Assembly: GCA_044433415.1 (NCBI GenBank)
Contig: JAWXTP010000038.1
Coordinates: forward strand, 1 to 23,208
Length of the DNA stretch: 23,208 bases
Direction: 5' to 3'
DNA from: JAWXTP01 sp044433415
Lineage (GTDB): Bacteria; Bacteroidota; Bacteroidia; Bacteroidales; Rikenellaceae
In this document: in pieces, positions 1 through 6,790 of the stretch
How the letters are laid out: each line of letters opens with the position of its first letter
Numbering within the stretch: the first letter of the stretch is position 1
The notes under the pieces: generated by a model
Database searches by the model: none
The model's input: only the letters and a program-made list of their open reading frames with translations
Told to the model about the DNA's origin: nothing
Position numbers and translations under genes: made by a program

Positions 1-1101
1 CCCCAAGATCTTACTCACACTTTCAATCGGCATACCCTTGCTGATAGCCAAAACGGCAAATGAGTGGCGACTTTGATGATAAGTCAGCACCTTATCTATT
101 CCGCACTCCTTAGCTATATCTTTCAACATTCTATTTGCCCTCTGATTACTTCCTATCGGAAAGATATGTTTCCCTCCCATAAATGGCTCATAACGGTCAA
201 GAATAACAAGAGCTGGTTCTACCAATTTGACACGATAGGCAATATTTGACTTCTTGCGTTTAGAGACTATCCATCTACTGCCGTTAATCTCGGCAACATC
301 CTCTTTGGTCAAATTCTTCATGTCGATGTACGAGATACCTGTCATAGCAGAAAAGAGGAACATATCTCGAATGATGCTATGTGTCATATTTGAAAACTTG
401 TGGTTCATCAATTTTTGCAACTCCTCCTCTGTTAAAAATTCACGCTCTTTGGAACTTGGGCTAACTCGATACTGAGCAAATGGGTTTCGTGGTATCAATC
501 CATTATAGTGCGCTCGTGTGACAAGCGTTCTGAGTGGAGCTATGTAGCTCCTCATTGTACCCTGCTCCAAGCCTACACTATTTTGGAGGTAGGTATGATA
601 ATCACGAATAAAATCCTCTGTTAGCTCATTCATAGATATGTCACTACGTTTGTATTTATCTTTGATGAAATTTGCCATATGCCTTCTAACGATGGTATGC
701 TTTAGGTATGTAGCCTTTGACCGATCTTTACCAACACGCTTTTTGAAATCAATATTGTGTTTATCGTATGCACCCAATATTGTTTCATACTCTGTGCCTA
801 TGCCTTGATAGGCGTTGCGCACAATCTCGGCAGTAACATAGCTCTCTCTATCAGAGATGCGCTGATAGTGTTTGATAATCTGCGCCTTTATATTCTCAAG
901 CACAAAGTTTATCTCCTGAGACTCCTTGCTCTTACCCTTAGCCCTGTTGCCTTTAGCATCCCACATATTGGTGGCGATAGTTCGTTTACAGCTGAACTGC
1001 GATACTGTGCCATTGATTGTGATACGTCCCATAATTGGGACAATTCCGTTTTTTTCTTTACCGCCATTCACATAAAATAGCACTTTAAATGTACTCCTCA
1101 T
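1..1101 (-). CDS. Tyrosine recombinase/integrase, C-terminus beyond the window edge
   Basis: The minus strand is open without a stop from an ATG at 1101-1099 to base 1 (367 codons visible), so the gene is cut by the window edge. It has an N-terminal arm-type DNA-binding region with a short beta-strand start (MRSTFKVLFYVNGG), a SAM-like core-binding domain at about residues 105-205, and a catalytic domain from about 215. The box holding the first catalytic arginine reads TGISYIDM (254-261), with Ser257 where most family members have Arg. This substitution is known in Bacteroidetes integrases of the IntDOT type. The HxxR box is present as YHQSRHSF (His342, Arg345). The last His/Trp box and the nucleophilic Tyr would lie off the left edge. 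It probably integrates or excises a conjugative or mobilizable element, and its presence marks the left part of the window as an accessory island. Confidence 0.9.
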   Translation of the reverse strand, partial: MRSTFKVLFYVNGGKEKNGIVPIMGRITINGTVSQFSCKRTIATNMWDAKGNRAKGKSKESQEINFVLENIKAQIIKHYQRISDRESYVTAEIVRNAYQGIGTEYETILGAYDKHNIDFKKRVGKDRSKATYLKHTIVRRHMANFIKDKYKRSDISMNELTEDFIRDYHTYLQNSVGLEQGTMRSYIAPLRTLVTRAHYNGLIPRNPFAQYRVSPSSKEREFLTEEELQKLMNHKFSNMTHSIIRDMFLFSAMTGISYIDMKNLTKEDVAEINGSRWIVSKRKKSNIAYRVKLVEPALVILDRYEPFMGGKHIFPIGSNQRANRMLKDIAKECGIDKVLTYHQSRHSFAVLAISKGMPIESVSKILG

Positions 1102-1355
1102 AACTCAATTTTTAGTGTTGCAAAATTAATCTATGTTGAGAAGTTTATCGATATGCAATATTATGCAAAACGCTGAAACAAAGTCCATTGCATAACAAAA
1201 TCACATTTTAGCTGGGTAATGATTAGGAAACCCAAATGATTCATTATTATGCTCAAATTTGCATTTTTACCATTCTGCAATGTCACGCAAAATGGTGCTT
1301 ATTAATCTGGTTTCCAGTCAGTTTTCCCCATTCCTCAAAATCATGCAACCTCTGT
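1102..1355. other. Non-coding junction between integrase and truncated AlbA gene
   Basis: No frame is open on either strand. Short related words recur: TATGCAA twice (near 1150-1170), further TGCA words near 1190, 1260 and 1275, and a weak inverted pair CCATT...AATGG around 1270-1295. Because it lies directly upstream of an integrase and just beyond a truncated gene, it could hold recombinase arm sites or an attachment site. That is inference only. Confidence 0.3.
1121..1128 (-). promoter_or_regulatory. Bacteroidetes -7 box of the integrase
   Basis: On the minus strand this reads TAATTTTG, an exact match to the Bacteroidetes TAnnTTTG element, about 20 nt before the integrase ATG. I see no clear -33 TTTG at the usual spacing. 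Confidence 0.45.
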
Positions 1356-1958
1356 CTATTGTTCTACCTTAAAAGTATCTAATAGTTTACTATTAATCTT
1401 TTGAAGATAGTCGTATATCTTCACGGCTGAGAGATCCTCTAATCTAATACTAGAATTTCCTCTTTCATCAAATGGTGTACGATTAACCATATCACGCATT
1501 TGAACTAAAATTTCGCCCTTAGCCTCGATTGATGAAGTTCCACTGCGTACATATACAGCCGGTAGTGATTTCTTTGACGTAACATCACTTTGCACACTAT
1601 AAGGACGGTTCTCACCACTTGGAACCCATATCGCCAACAAACTTTTACCATCTACCTCCTCAACCATTGTTCTTGGCATATAGTATGGTTCAATTTTATT
1701 ATTGTAGCCAATCATATCTTTTAGTATGCCATCTATTTTATCTTGTGCAATACCTTTCACAGGGCGAACCGCCACACCATTCTCCTCTTCAACACCCACA
1801 ACAATATAGCCTCCGCCAAGATTATCAAAATCATTAGCAAAAGCACAAATAGTACGATATATTCTATCGGGGTTCCATCCCTCTTTAAACTCTATTCTAT
1901 TCGACTCCACTTTACGCTTTGCAAGCAGGTCATTGATATTAATTGCAAATGGTGTCAT
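1356..1958 (-). CDS. Schlafen/AlbA_2-domain ATP-binding-type protein, short or truncated
   Basis: 200 residues. The N-terminal ~150 residues match the AlbA_2 (Schlafen-type) domain: ESNRIEFKEGW (about 18-28), AFANDFDNLGGGYIVVGVEE (about 39-58) and a closing AVYVRSGTSSIEA strand (about 138-150). Proteins of this family in Bacteroidales are usually 400-500 residues, with a further ATPase-like or winged-helix part behind AlbA_2. Here the frame stops at TAG soon after the domain (...LLDTFKVEQ), and nothing downstream resembles the missing part. The gene is therefore either a short stand-alone form or the 5' remainder of a gene cut by the neighbouring mobile element. It is transcribed in the same direction as the toxin-antitoxin pair upstream but has its own promoter. 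Its biochemical role is not settled; family members are annotated as transcriptional regulators or defence-associated. Confidence 0.75.
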   Translation of the reverse strand: MTPFAININDLLAKRKVESNRIEFKEGWNPDRIYRTICAFANDFDNLGGGYIVVGVEEENGVAVRPVKGIAQDKIDGILKDMIGYNNKIEPYYMPRTMVEEVDGKSLLAIWVPSGENRPYSVQSDVTSKKSLPAVYVRSGTSSIEAKGEILVQMRDMVNRTPFDERGNSSIRLEDLSAVKIYDYLQKINSKLLDTFKVEQ

Positions 1959-1993
1959 ATATTTATTTTCTTTATTTTTCTCGTTTATATTTA

Positions 1994-2001
1994 CAAAGAT
2001 A
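1994..2001 (-). promoter_or_regulatory. Bacteroidetes -7 box for the AlbA_2 gene
   Basis: Minus strand TATCTTTG, an exact TAnnTTTG match, about 36 nt upstream of the ATG at 1958. A TTTG lies 13 nt further upstream, closer than the usual ~19 nt for a -33 box. Confidence 0.5.
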
Positions 2002-2073
2002 GTATTTTTTTGTACAAACTAGCCAATTCTATCAAATTAGACAATATCCCAGAACTACACGTCAGGGGCACAA

Positions 2074-2424
2074 TTATTTAAAATTAGCTTTTATTCTTTC
2101 TCTATCCTCTACACTTTTGCTATTTTTGTGATATAGCTCAATAAACACTACTCTATCTTCCGCCTCAAAATGGGCGTATATCAACCTAAAACCACTCATT
2201 ACTCCACGACCTTTAAATGACTTACTTGCTATCTTGCGAACCTTAATAACACATGTTTCTATACCTAAATTATCAATCTGAAAACTAAATGGAGGATGGG
2301 CGGATGGTTCAACTGAAATAACACGCTCTACTATTGCTATATCTTCACTAAGTGTTTTATATTTTTTCCCAAACTGTTTAATATCCTTTTCAAACTCCGC
2401 TAATTTCTCAATTTTAACACTCAT
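2074..2424 (-). CDS. RelE/ParE-like toxin of a type II toxin-antitoxin pair
   Basis: 116 residues from the ATG at 2424-2422. A longer reading from 2481 would run deep into the antitoxin gene and adds an unlikely N-terminus, so MSVKIEKLAEFEKDIKQF is the likely start. The fold pattern is that of RelE/ParE toxins: two N-terminal helices (about 6-37), then a beta sheet with basic residues (IKVRKIASKSFKGRG, about 60-74; GFRLIYAHF, 78-86; RVVFIELYHK, 91-100) and a C-terminal segment SVEDRERIKANFK. RelE-type toxins cleave mRNA and ParE-type toxins hit gyrase; the sequence does not tell which. Its ATG lies inside the antitoxin gene, overlapping by 11 nt (2414-2424), which suggests translational coupling with antitoxin first. 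Specific toxin class is uncertain. Confidence 0.75.
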   Translation of the reverse strand: MSVKIEKLAEFEKDIKQFGKKYKTLSEDIAIVERVISVEPSAHPPFSFQIDNLGIETCVIKVRKIASKSFKGRGVMSGFRLIYAHFEAEDRVVFIELYHKNSKSVEDRERIKANFK

Positions 2425-3205
2425 AATCTTCAGGCTCGTTATATGCGCGAACTGAGTAGGGAGCTGTACGGTAAAATGCAAGTTCGTAATCTATCACCTC
2501 CATATCTTTAGATGCTTTCCAAGGCATATCTTTATGGGAATAGTCGCTTATAGCATTTGCACTCATGTTACTTAACAAATCTACAACCTTATCTATTACA
2601 CTTATTTCTGCTCCGTTAAACAACTTAAGATCTGCTCCTTTAAGTGGAAAATATCTTTTTTGAGAATACCCAAAATATTTAGTCTTAAACAATTGCAGCT
2701 CACCCACATCAACCATATTCTTTAAAATAACATCTACATTTTTAGGGACAGGTCCATTAGGTAGCTTACGATAATTTGCTCCGGTCAAATGCTCCTCATA
2801 TAGCTCATAATAGTTAAAATCAGAAAAATAAAGCAACTTATAAAGTACTGTTTCACCGACATTTGGCTTACCTGCACATCTTTCAAGAATGTACAATATT
2901 AGGTTTTTAAATTTTCGCATATTTATCTCTGACACAGATACTCTAATATCCAAGTCCTCCTCTACATCCGACCCATTATCTATATTAGTATCAATAGAAA
3001 AATTATCAGACATAATTTCATCCATAGAGAAATTCAACACATTAGCTATTTTCTTTAATTCATCTACTTTGACATTTCTATTACCCTGCTCAATCTGCAC
3101 AAGCGATGGACGCGAAACTCCAATAATATGAGATAACTCTTCTTGTGACATACCATTTATATTCCTGAGTTGAACTATTCGTTTTCCTAAAATCTTATTA
3201 TCCAT
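2414..3205 (-). CDS. XRE-Panacea (DUF4065/SocA-like) antitoxin
   Basis: 263 residues in two parts. Residues 7-62 are an XRE/HTH_3 DNA-binding domain (GKRIVQLRNINGMSQEEL, IGVSRPSLVQIEQG). After an acidic linker (about 68-92), residues 95-250 form a Panacea/DUF4065 domain with its typical landmarks: VLYKLLYFSDFNYYELY (120-136), RKLPNGPVPKNV (146-157) and YSHKDMPWK (222-230). Panacea domains are known as antitoxins that have paired with many unrelated toxin folds; SocA is a relative. Here the partner is the overlapping RelE-like gene immediately downstream. The HTH probably binds the pair's own promoter. The order antitoxin then toxin, with an overlapping start, is the classic type II arrangement. 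The domain calls are firm; neutralization of this partner is inferred from position. Confidence 0.85.
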   Translation of the reverse strand: MDNKILGKRIVQLRNINGMSQEELSHIIGVSRPSLVQIEQGNRNVKVDELKKIANVLNFSMDEIMSDNFSIDTNIDNGSDVEEDLDIRVSVSEINMRKFKNLILYILERCAGKPNVGETVLYKLLYFSDFNYYELYEEHLTGANYRKLPNGPVPKNVDVILKNMVDVGELQLFKTKYFGYSQKRYFPLKGADLKLFNGAEISVIDKVVDLLSNMSANAISDYSHKDMPWKASKDMEVIDYELAFYRTAPYSVRAYNEPEDYEC

Positions 3206-3230
3206 AACACTATATTTTTTATATATACTG

Positions 3231-3238
3231 TAAAGATA
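3231..3238 (-). promoter_or_regulatory. Probable promoter of the toxin-antitoxin pair
   Basis: Minus strand TATCTTTA, one base off the TAnnTTTG consensus, about 26 nt before the antitoxin ATG. A TA-rich stretch with imperfect symmetry (TATATATACTGTA, 3220-3232) lies over it and could be the operator of the XRE domain. Confidence 0.35.
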
Positions 3239-3283
3239 ATAAACATTTTATTATAAAACAACATATTGATTCAAAACAAAACA

Positions 3284-3511
3284 TTAACTCAAAATAAAAC
3301 ACTTATAACTTATTTTTAGTGACACATCTGATAACTGATTGCTATAAACATATAACTCTTCTGTAAACTCTATTTTTCTATTCACACCATACGCTTCGAG
3401 CATTTTAATAATCTCAGCTTCATTAACAGTAACGCTAATTCCTCCGTTACTAACTTGGTTATTACCTTGGTTACTAATTCAATTACCATCCTGAGTATCA
3501 GTTATATTAAC
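3284..3511 (-). pseudogene. Decayed gene fragment upstream of the antitoxin
   Basis: The minus strand has a coding-like frame with no good start. A low-complexity stretch (VNITDTQDGN) is followed by an in-frame TGA (3481-3479), then continues ISNQGNNQVSNGGISVTV and into a sensible C-terminal segment (EAEIIKMLEAYGV, then KIEFTEELYVYSNQ) before a TAA at 3286-3284. The Asn/Gln-rich part corresponds to short DNA repeats of the type GGTTACTA/GGTTATTA. I do not recognise the parent family. It looks like the 3' end of a former gene on the same strand as the toxin-antitoxin pair. The next 190 bases (3512-3703) are very AT-rich and hold no gene. Confidence 0.35.
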
Positions 3512-3696
3512 TTAACTACTATCATTTATAAATCAGGATAAAACTTCAATAATATAAAGTTAACATCCCTATTTTTTGGTATTTAACTCTTCTTTCGTTA
3601 TATTTGTAAAAAAATTATAAAATACAAATTATAAGAATAGAAAAAAACATATAAGAATTAAATTAAAAATATATTAATTATAACCACAAATAATAT

Positions 3697-3704
3697 TGCC
3701 TTTG
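3697..3704 (+). promoter_or_regulatory. Possible -7 box of the DUF2778 gene
   Basis: TGCCTTTG differs from TAnnTTTG by one base and lies about 50 nt before the ATG at 3755. If it is the promoter, the upstream GTG at 3704 cannot be the translation start, which supports the ATG. Confidence 0.3.
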
Positions 3705-3754
3705 TGAATAATAAACATGGTCAATTGTTTTGTGATTTAAAAAAACAGAAAACT

Positions 3755-4579
3755 ATGATAAACGAGAAAACAAAACAAAACGAGCAAAAAACAGGTAACG
3801 ATTCGGCATGGTCAAAACCTAAATATGACACAACAAAATATAATGGATATATTGAATCGATAATGAATATACCTAAAATACAATCAGACACACAATCTAC
3901 AGTAATTACAGAGGGTAACAAAAATTACTATTATCAAAGAAAGTTGGATAAAATGAGTAATCGTATAAGGATTAATGCGGATTGCTCTAACAAAAAAAAT
4001 AAACGAGATTTAAGCATGAAGTTTGATGGAGACAACCTATACGTATACAACCATTATATTACACCACAAGGAGATACGTTAAGTAGCGACACATTAAAAC
4101 TAAAAGCATATTCTGGCAAAAATTTAGATGGTAAATTTAGCAATACAGGAAAATTTGATTATTCAAAAGAAGCTCAAACTAAGAAAAGCACCGGACCTAT
4201 TCCTGAAGGTAAATATTGGGTAAATCCACAACAAATTATCTATAACAAGAATGATGATTACGATTATATTCCTGGATTTGCAGAAGAGATAGGAAATCAA
4301 GCTTCTGGAGTCATAGGGCAAGTTATGGGCAAAAAAATTGGAAGATGGCCAGGAGGAACACCATCATGGGGCATAGGAAGAATTGATATAAATCCAAAAA
4401 AAGTCAAAGTAGGAAATACAGAACGAGATAGCTTTACAATACATGGAGGTGATTATAAAGGTAGTGCGGGATGTATTGATGTGGTAGAAAATGACAAAGT
4501 ATTATTCAATTATTTAGAAAAGTATAAAAATTACACAGATAGTATACCTCTTACAGTTGATTATTCAAAAATAAAATAA
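3755..4579 (+). CDS. DUF2778/Tlde1-like L,D-transpeptidase-fold protein, putative antibacterial effector
   Basis: 274 residues from the ATG at 3755; a GTG at 3704 would add 17 residues but overlaps a probable promoter box. There is no signal peptide. The first ~90 residues are polar and of unknown role. From FDGDNLYVYNHYI onward comes a DUF2778-type catalytic domain: KAYSGKN and a GPIPEGKYWVNP strand typical of YkuD-like folds, then a region rich in Gly/Trp (GRWPGGTPSWGIGR), then the active-site box FTIHGGDYKGSAGCIDV with His230, Ser237 and Cys240 in the H...S-x-GC arrangement. Known DUF2778 proteins such as Tlde1 are type VI secretion effectors that trim or exchange peptidoglycan stem peptides in the periplasm of target cells. 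The lack of a signal peptide fits a secreted effector rather than a cell-wall enzyme, and the next gene looks like an immunity protein. No secretion genes are present in the window, so the delivery route is unknown. Confidence 0.8.
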   Translation: MINEKTKQNEQKTGNDSAWSKPKYDTTKYNGYIESIMNIPKIQSDTQSTVITEGNKNYYYQRKLDKMSNRIRINADCSNKKNKRDLSMKFDGDNLYVYNHYITPQGDTLSSDTLKLKAYSGKNLDGKFSNTGKFDYSKEAQTKKSTGPIPEGKYWVNPQQIIYNKNDDYDYIPGFAEEIGNQASGVIGQVMGKKIGRWPGGTPSWGIGRIDINPKKVKVGNTERDSFTIHGGDYKGSAGCIDVVENDKVLFNYLEKYKNYTDSIPLTVDYSKIK

Positions 4580-4612
4580 AAGTATTTACATTTACCAAAT
4601 ATACATAAATTT

Positions 4613-4984
4613 ATGATACAAAAAATATTTAAAATTGCAACCTTTATTATAAAATGGGGTTTTGCTTTACTCATAGGTATAATGATTATTTTTATTATAT
4701 CTGAATATAGTAAATCTGAGTATATTGATTACCCATTTAACTATGAATGTATTGGAGATTCGTGGGATTATATGAATGCTACTTATTATAAAGCTTCTTT
4801 ATTTTTAAGTTTGTTTACGTATATTCCTCTATTTTTATTAATTATTTTCTCGAAAAAAATATCAAATATTTATTTTTATATTTTATTAATATTATTATTG
4901 GGATTTATGCTTTTCATGGGGCATTATTATTCAGAACAGACTCCTCCATACTGGGTTATAGGTTTCTATAATTTATTCCATTAA
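4613..4984 (+). CDS. Small three-helix membrane protein, putative immunity to the DUF2778 protein
   Basis: 123 residues, starting 33 nt after the DUF2778 stop on the same strand, with equally extreme AT-rich codon use. Hydrophobicity shows three membrane segments at about 11-30, 62-81 and 84-106. A polar loop (about 31-60, YSKSEYIDYPFNYECIGDSWD) and a short C-terminal tail (about 107-123) flank them. No family is recognised. Proteins protecting against periplasmic peptidoglycan enzymes are usually exported or membrane-bound, so the location and pairing fit an immunity role. This rests on gene order only. Confidence 0.6.
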   Translation: MIQKIFKIATFIIKWGFALLIGIMIIFIISEYSKSEYIDYPFNYECIGDSWDYMNATYYKASLFLSLFTYIPLFLLIIFSKKISNIYFYILLILLLGFMLFMGHYYSEQTPPYWVIGFYNLFH

Positions 4985-4990
4985 TGTAGT

Positions 4991-5043
4991 AAAGGGAACT
5001 TCTAAATCTAAAATCTAATAAAACCAATTATTAGAACTCCCCT
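4991..5043. repeat. Dispersed ~50-bp palindromic element, copy 1
   Basis: Left end AAAGGGAACTTCTAA, right end TTAGAACTCCCCT, with a ~25-bp AT-rich middle. The ends are inverted repeats. Middle and ends match the copy at 20724-20775 at most positions, while the copy at 11728-11770 shares the ends only. It resembles a tiny MITE or paired transposon ends. It lies just after the putative immunity gene and could also act as a terminator. Confidence 0.6.
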
Positions 5044-5055
5044 AAATTTATACGG

Positions 5056-5090
5056 CGACGAGCGACTAAACAATATTCAATCGCTTGTCG
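5056..5090. repeat. GCGACAAGCG-type dispersed repeat forming a hairpin
   Basis: CGACGAGCGA (5056-5065) and TCGCTTGTCG (5081-5090) are inverted repeats with one G-T pair. The same word family recurs near 11532, at 15541, 15710-15734, 15894-15918 and about 17186, always outside genes. Confidence 0.5.
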
Positions 5091-5125
5091 TGACCCTGCT
5101 TGCCCCTGTCAGCTATTTTCGACAA

Positions 5126-5160
5126 GAAGCCCCATACAGCTCGATGCTGTATGGGGCTTC
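5126..5160 (-). terminator. Strong hairpin at the end of the purA 3' element
   Basis: GAAGCCCCATACAGC pairs perfectly over 15 bp with GCTGTATGGGGCTTC around a 5-nt loop. The copy behind the GH92 gene has the same CCCCATACAGC core and is followed by a T-run. This copy has no real T-run on either side. Confidence 0.65.
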
Positions 5161-5211
5161 AAAATTTAGCGTCCACGGTTGTCCGCTTTTTCCAAGAATG
5201 GTCTAGGGAAT

Positions 5212-5360
5212 CTCTAACAGCTATGCTTTAACGCTTTCAAATTTTAAAGCCTCATCTTTTAATTTTATAAAATGCGCCATAGGAACCGCTATGGCTTATT
5301 TTATAAAACCAAAACCTAAGGCTTTAAAATTCGAAATCGTTTAAAGCATAGCTATTAGAG
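5212..5360. repeat. ~150-bp nested palindrome (MITE-like)
   Basis: The two halves form one long imperfect hairpin. Outer arms are CTCTAACAGCTATGCTTTAA and TTAAAGCATAGCTATTAGAG. Middle arms are AAATTTTAAAGCC and GGCTTTAAAATT. Inner arms hold ATTTTATAAAA-type blocks and the apex is GCCATAG-gaaccg-CTATGGC. It sits inside the purA copy of the 3' element, between GCCGCAAAT and CCATTCTTGG, which are almost adjacent in the other two copies. The flanks AGGGAAT/CTCCCT extend the pairing. Confidence 0.75.
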
Positions 5361-5495
5361 CCTCCCTTGATTTGCGGCGTTTTTGTTTATTTTAAGCGGA
5401 GCAACCTCGGGGGTTGTGAGCATTGAAATAAACAAAAAGGTCGGAAAGATGAGCCGTTATTGGGAAAAGCCTTCCCAGTCTTCCCGAAACAAAAA

Positions 5496-6758
5496 CTAAC
5501 GCACAATGGTTTCTTCGCGATCAGGTCCTACAGATACAATAGCAATAGGAACGCCACATTCTTTCTCGATAAATTCGATATATTCTTTAAACTCAACTGG
5601 GAAATCTTCATAATTTCTCACTGAGTTAATATCACATTTCCAACCTTTAAAATCAGTATATACAGGAGTAATATCACCACAAGCATCAAAAGGGAATTCT
5701 TGAGTTTCCACTCCATCAACGATGTATGAATTAGCGATTTTGATAGTCTCAAAAGTATTCATAACATCACCTTTCATCATAATTAACTTAGTGATACCGT
5801 TAATCATAACTGAATATTTAAGTTGTACAAGGTCTAACCATCCACAACGACGGCGACGACCAGTTGTTGAACCAAACTCATGACCTAAAGTAGCAAGTTG
5901 CTCACCTGTCTCATCGAAAAGCTCAGTAGGGAAAGGACCACTACCAACACGAGTACAGTATGCTTTAAAGATACCGTATACTTCACCTATTTTTGTAGGA
6001 GCTACACCTAAACCAGTACAAACACCTGCTGTAGTAGTGTTCGAAGAAGTCACAAATGGGTAAGTACCAAAGTCAACATCTAACATAGCACCTTGAGCAC
6101 CTTCTGCAAGGATAGGTTTACCATCTTTAAGACTATTGTTAATAAAATATTCACTATCAACAATTTCAAAACGCTTTAAACTTTCAACTGCTGCAAACCA
6201 TTTTTGCTCATATTCTGTGATGTCATACTCAAAGTTGTATTGAGCGATTTGAGCACAGTGACGTTCTTTAAGAGCGTTATAGCGGTTCATAAATTCAGGA
6301 GAAAGAGTATCACCAACTCTAAGACCATTACGACCTGTTTTATCAATATATGTTGGTCCTATACCTTTAAGAGTAGAACCAATTTTACTTTTACCTTTTG
6401 CAGCTTCACTCGCAGCATCTAAGATACGGTGAGTAGGTAAAATAAGATGTGTTTTTTTAGAAATTACTAATTTGCCCTCTATTACTTCACCACTAGCTTC
6501 TAATTTCTGGATCTCATCAGCAAAGATTACAGGATCCATAACCACACCATTACCTATTACGTTAGCAACGCCATCACGGAAGATACCAGATGGAATTGTG
6601 TGTAAAACATAGTTTTTACCGTTGAATTTAAGCGTGTGACCAGCATTTGGACCGCCTTGGAATCGAGCAATAACATTGTAAGAAGGAGTAAGTACGTCAA
6701 CAACTTTTCCTTTTCCTTCGTCGCCCCATTGAAGGCCTAAAACAACATCAACTTTCAT
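5496..6758 (-). CDS. purA: Adenylosuccinate synthetase
   Basis: 420 residues, full length for the family. It makes adenylosuccinate from IMP and aspartate with GTP, the first committed step from IMP to AMP, in the cytosol. The N-terminal GTP/IMP loop is intact: QWGDEGKGKVVD (10-21, with catalytic Asp13), followed by QGGPNAGHTL (catalytic His41 region). Other family boxes are present: the STLKGIGPTYIDK loop (about 127-139), EGAQGAMLDVDFGTYPFVTSSNTT (about 219-242), the TRVGSGPFPTEL segment, and TTGRRRRCGWLD, which contributes arginines to aspartate/IMP binding. The ATG at 6758 gives the canonical MKVDVVLGLQWG start. A single-gene transcript is likely: promoter box at 6791-6798 and a structured 3' element directly after the stop. 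Confidence 0.98.
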   Translation of the reverse strand: MKVDVVLGLQWGDEGKGKVVDVLTPSYNVIARFQGGPNAGHTLKFNGKNYVLHTIPSGIFRDGVANVIGNGVVMDPVIFADEIQKLEASGEVIEGKLVISKKTHLILPTHRILDAASEAAKGKSKIGSTLKGIGPTYIDKTGRNGLRVGDTLSPEFMNRYNALKERHCAQIAQYNFEYDITEYEQKWFAAVESLKRFEIVDSEYFINNSLKDGKPILAEGAQGAMLDVDFGTYPFVTSSNTTTAGVCTGLGVAPTKIGEVYGIFKAYCTRVGSGPFPTELFDETGEQLATLGHEFGSTTGRRRRCGWLDLVQLKYSVMINGITKLIMMKGDVMNTFETIKIANSYIVDGVETQEFPFDACGDITPVYTDFKGWKCDINSVRNYEDFPVEFKEYIEFIEKECGVPIAIVSVGPDREETIVR

Positions 6759-6790
6759 AATTTATATTTTGAGAAAATAAAGTTTAAACA

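Larger units (their letters stand above)
5126..5476 (-). repeat. Structured 3'-UTR element, purA copy (interrupted)
   Basis: Reading from the purA stop: the hairpin GGGAAGGCTTTTCCC (5476-5462); then AATAACGGC; a perfectly paired 13-nt stem TTTTTGTTTATTT/AAATAAACAAAAA; inside it the conserved apical part GCTCACAACCCCCGAGGTTG, which folds as CAACC/GGTTG; then GCCGC; then, after an inserted palindrome, CCATTCTTGG, AAAAAGCGGACA and GTGGACGCTAAA; and finally the terminator hairpin. The order of blocks equals that behind the GH92 gene and, as far as visible, behind the gene ending at 23051. Confidence 0.75.

Noticed and set aside
64..1080. Plus-strand frames of 61, 73 and 107 codons at 64-249, 254-475 and 757-1080
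   Set aside because: All are antisense shadows of the integrase, which is continuous on the minus strand.
3755..4984. Complete type VI secretion locus or phage lysis cassette
   Set aside because: No secretion, baseplate, holin or other phage genes are in the window; only the effector-like gene and its neighbour are seen.
1102..5050. tRNA gene serving as attachment site for the integrase
   Set aside because: I found no cloverleaf or T-loop sequence in this stretch; if there is a tRNA site it lies outside the window.
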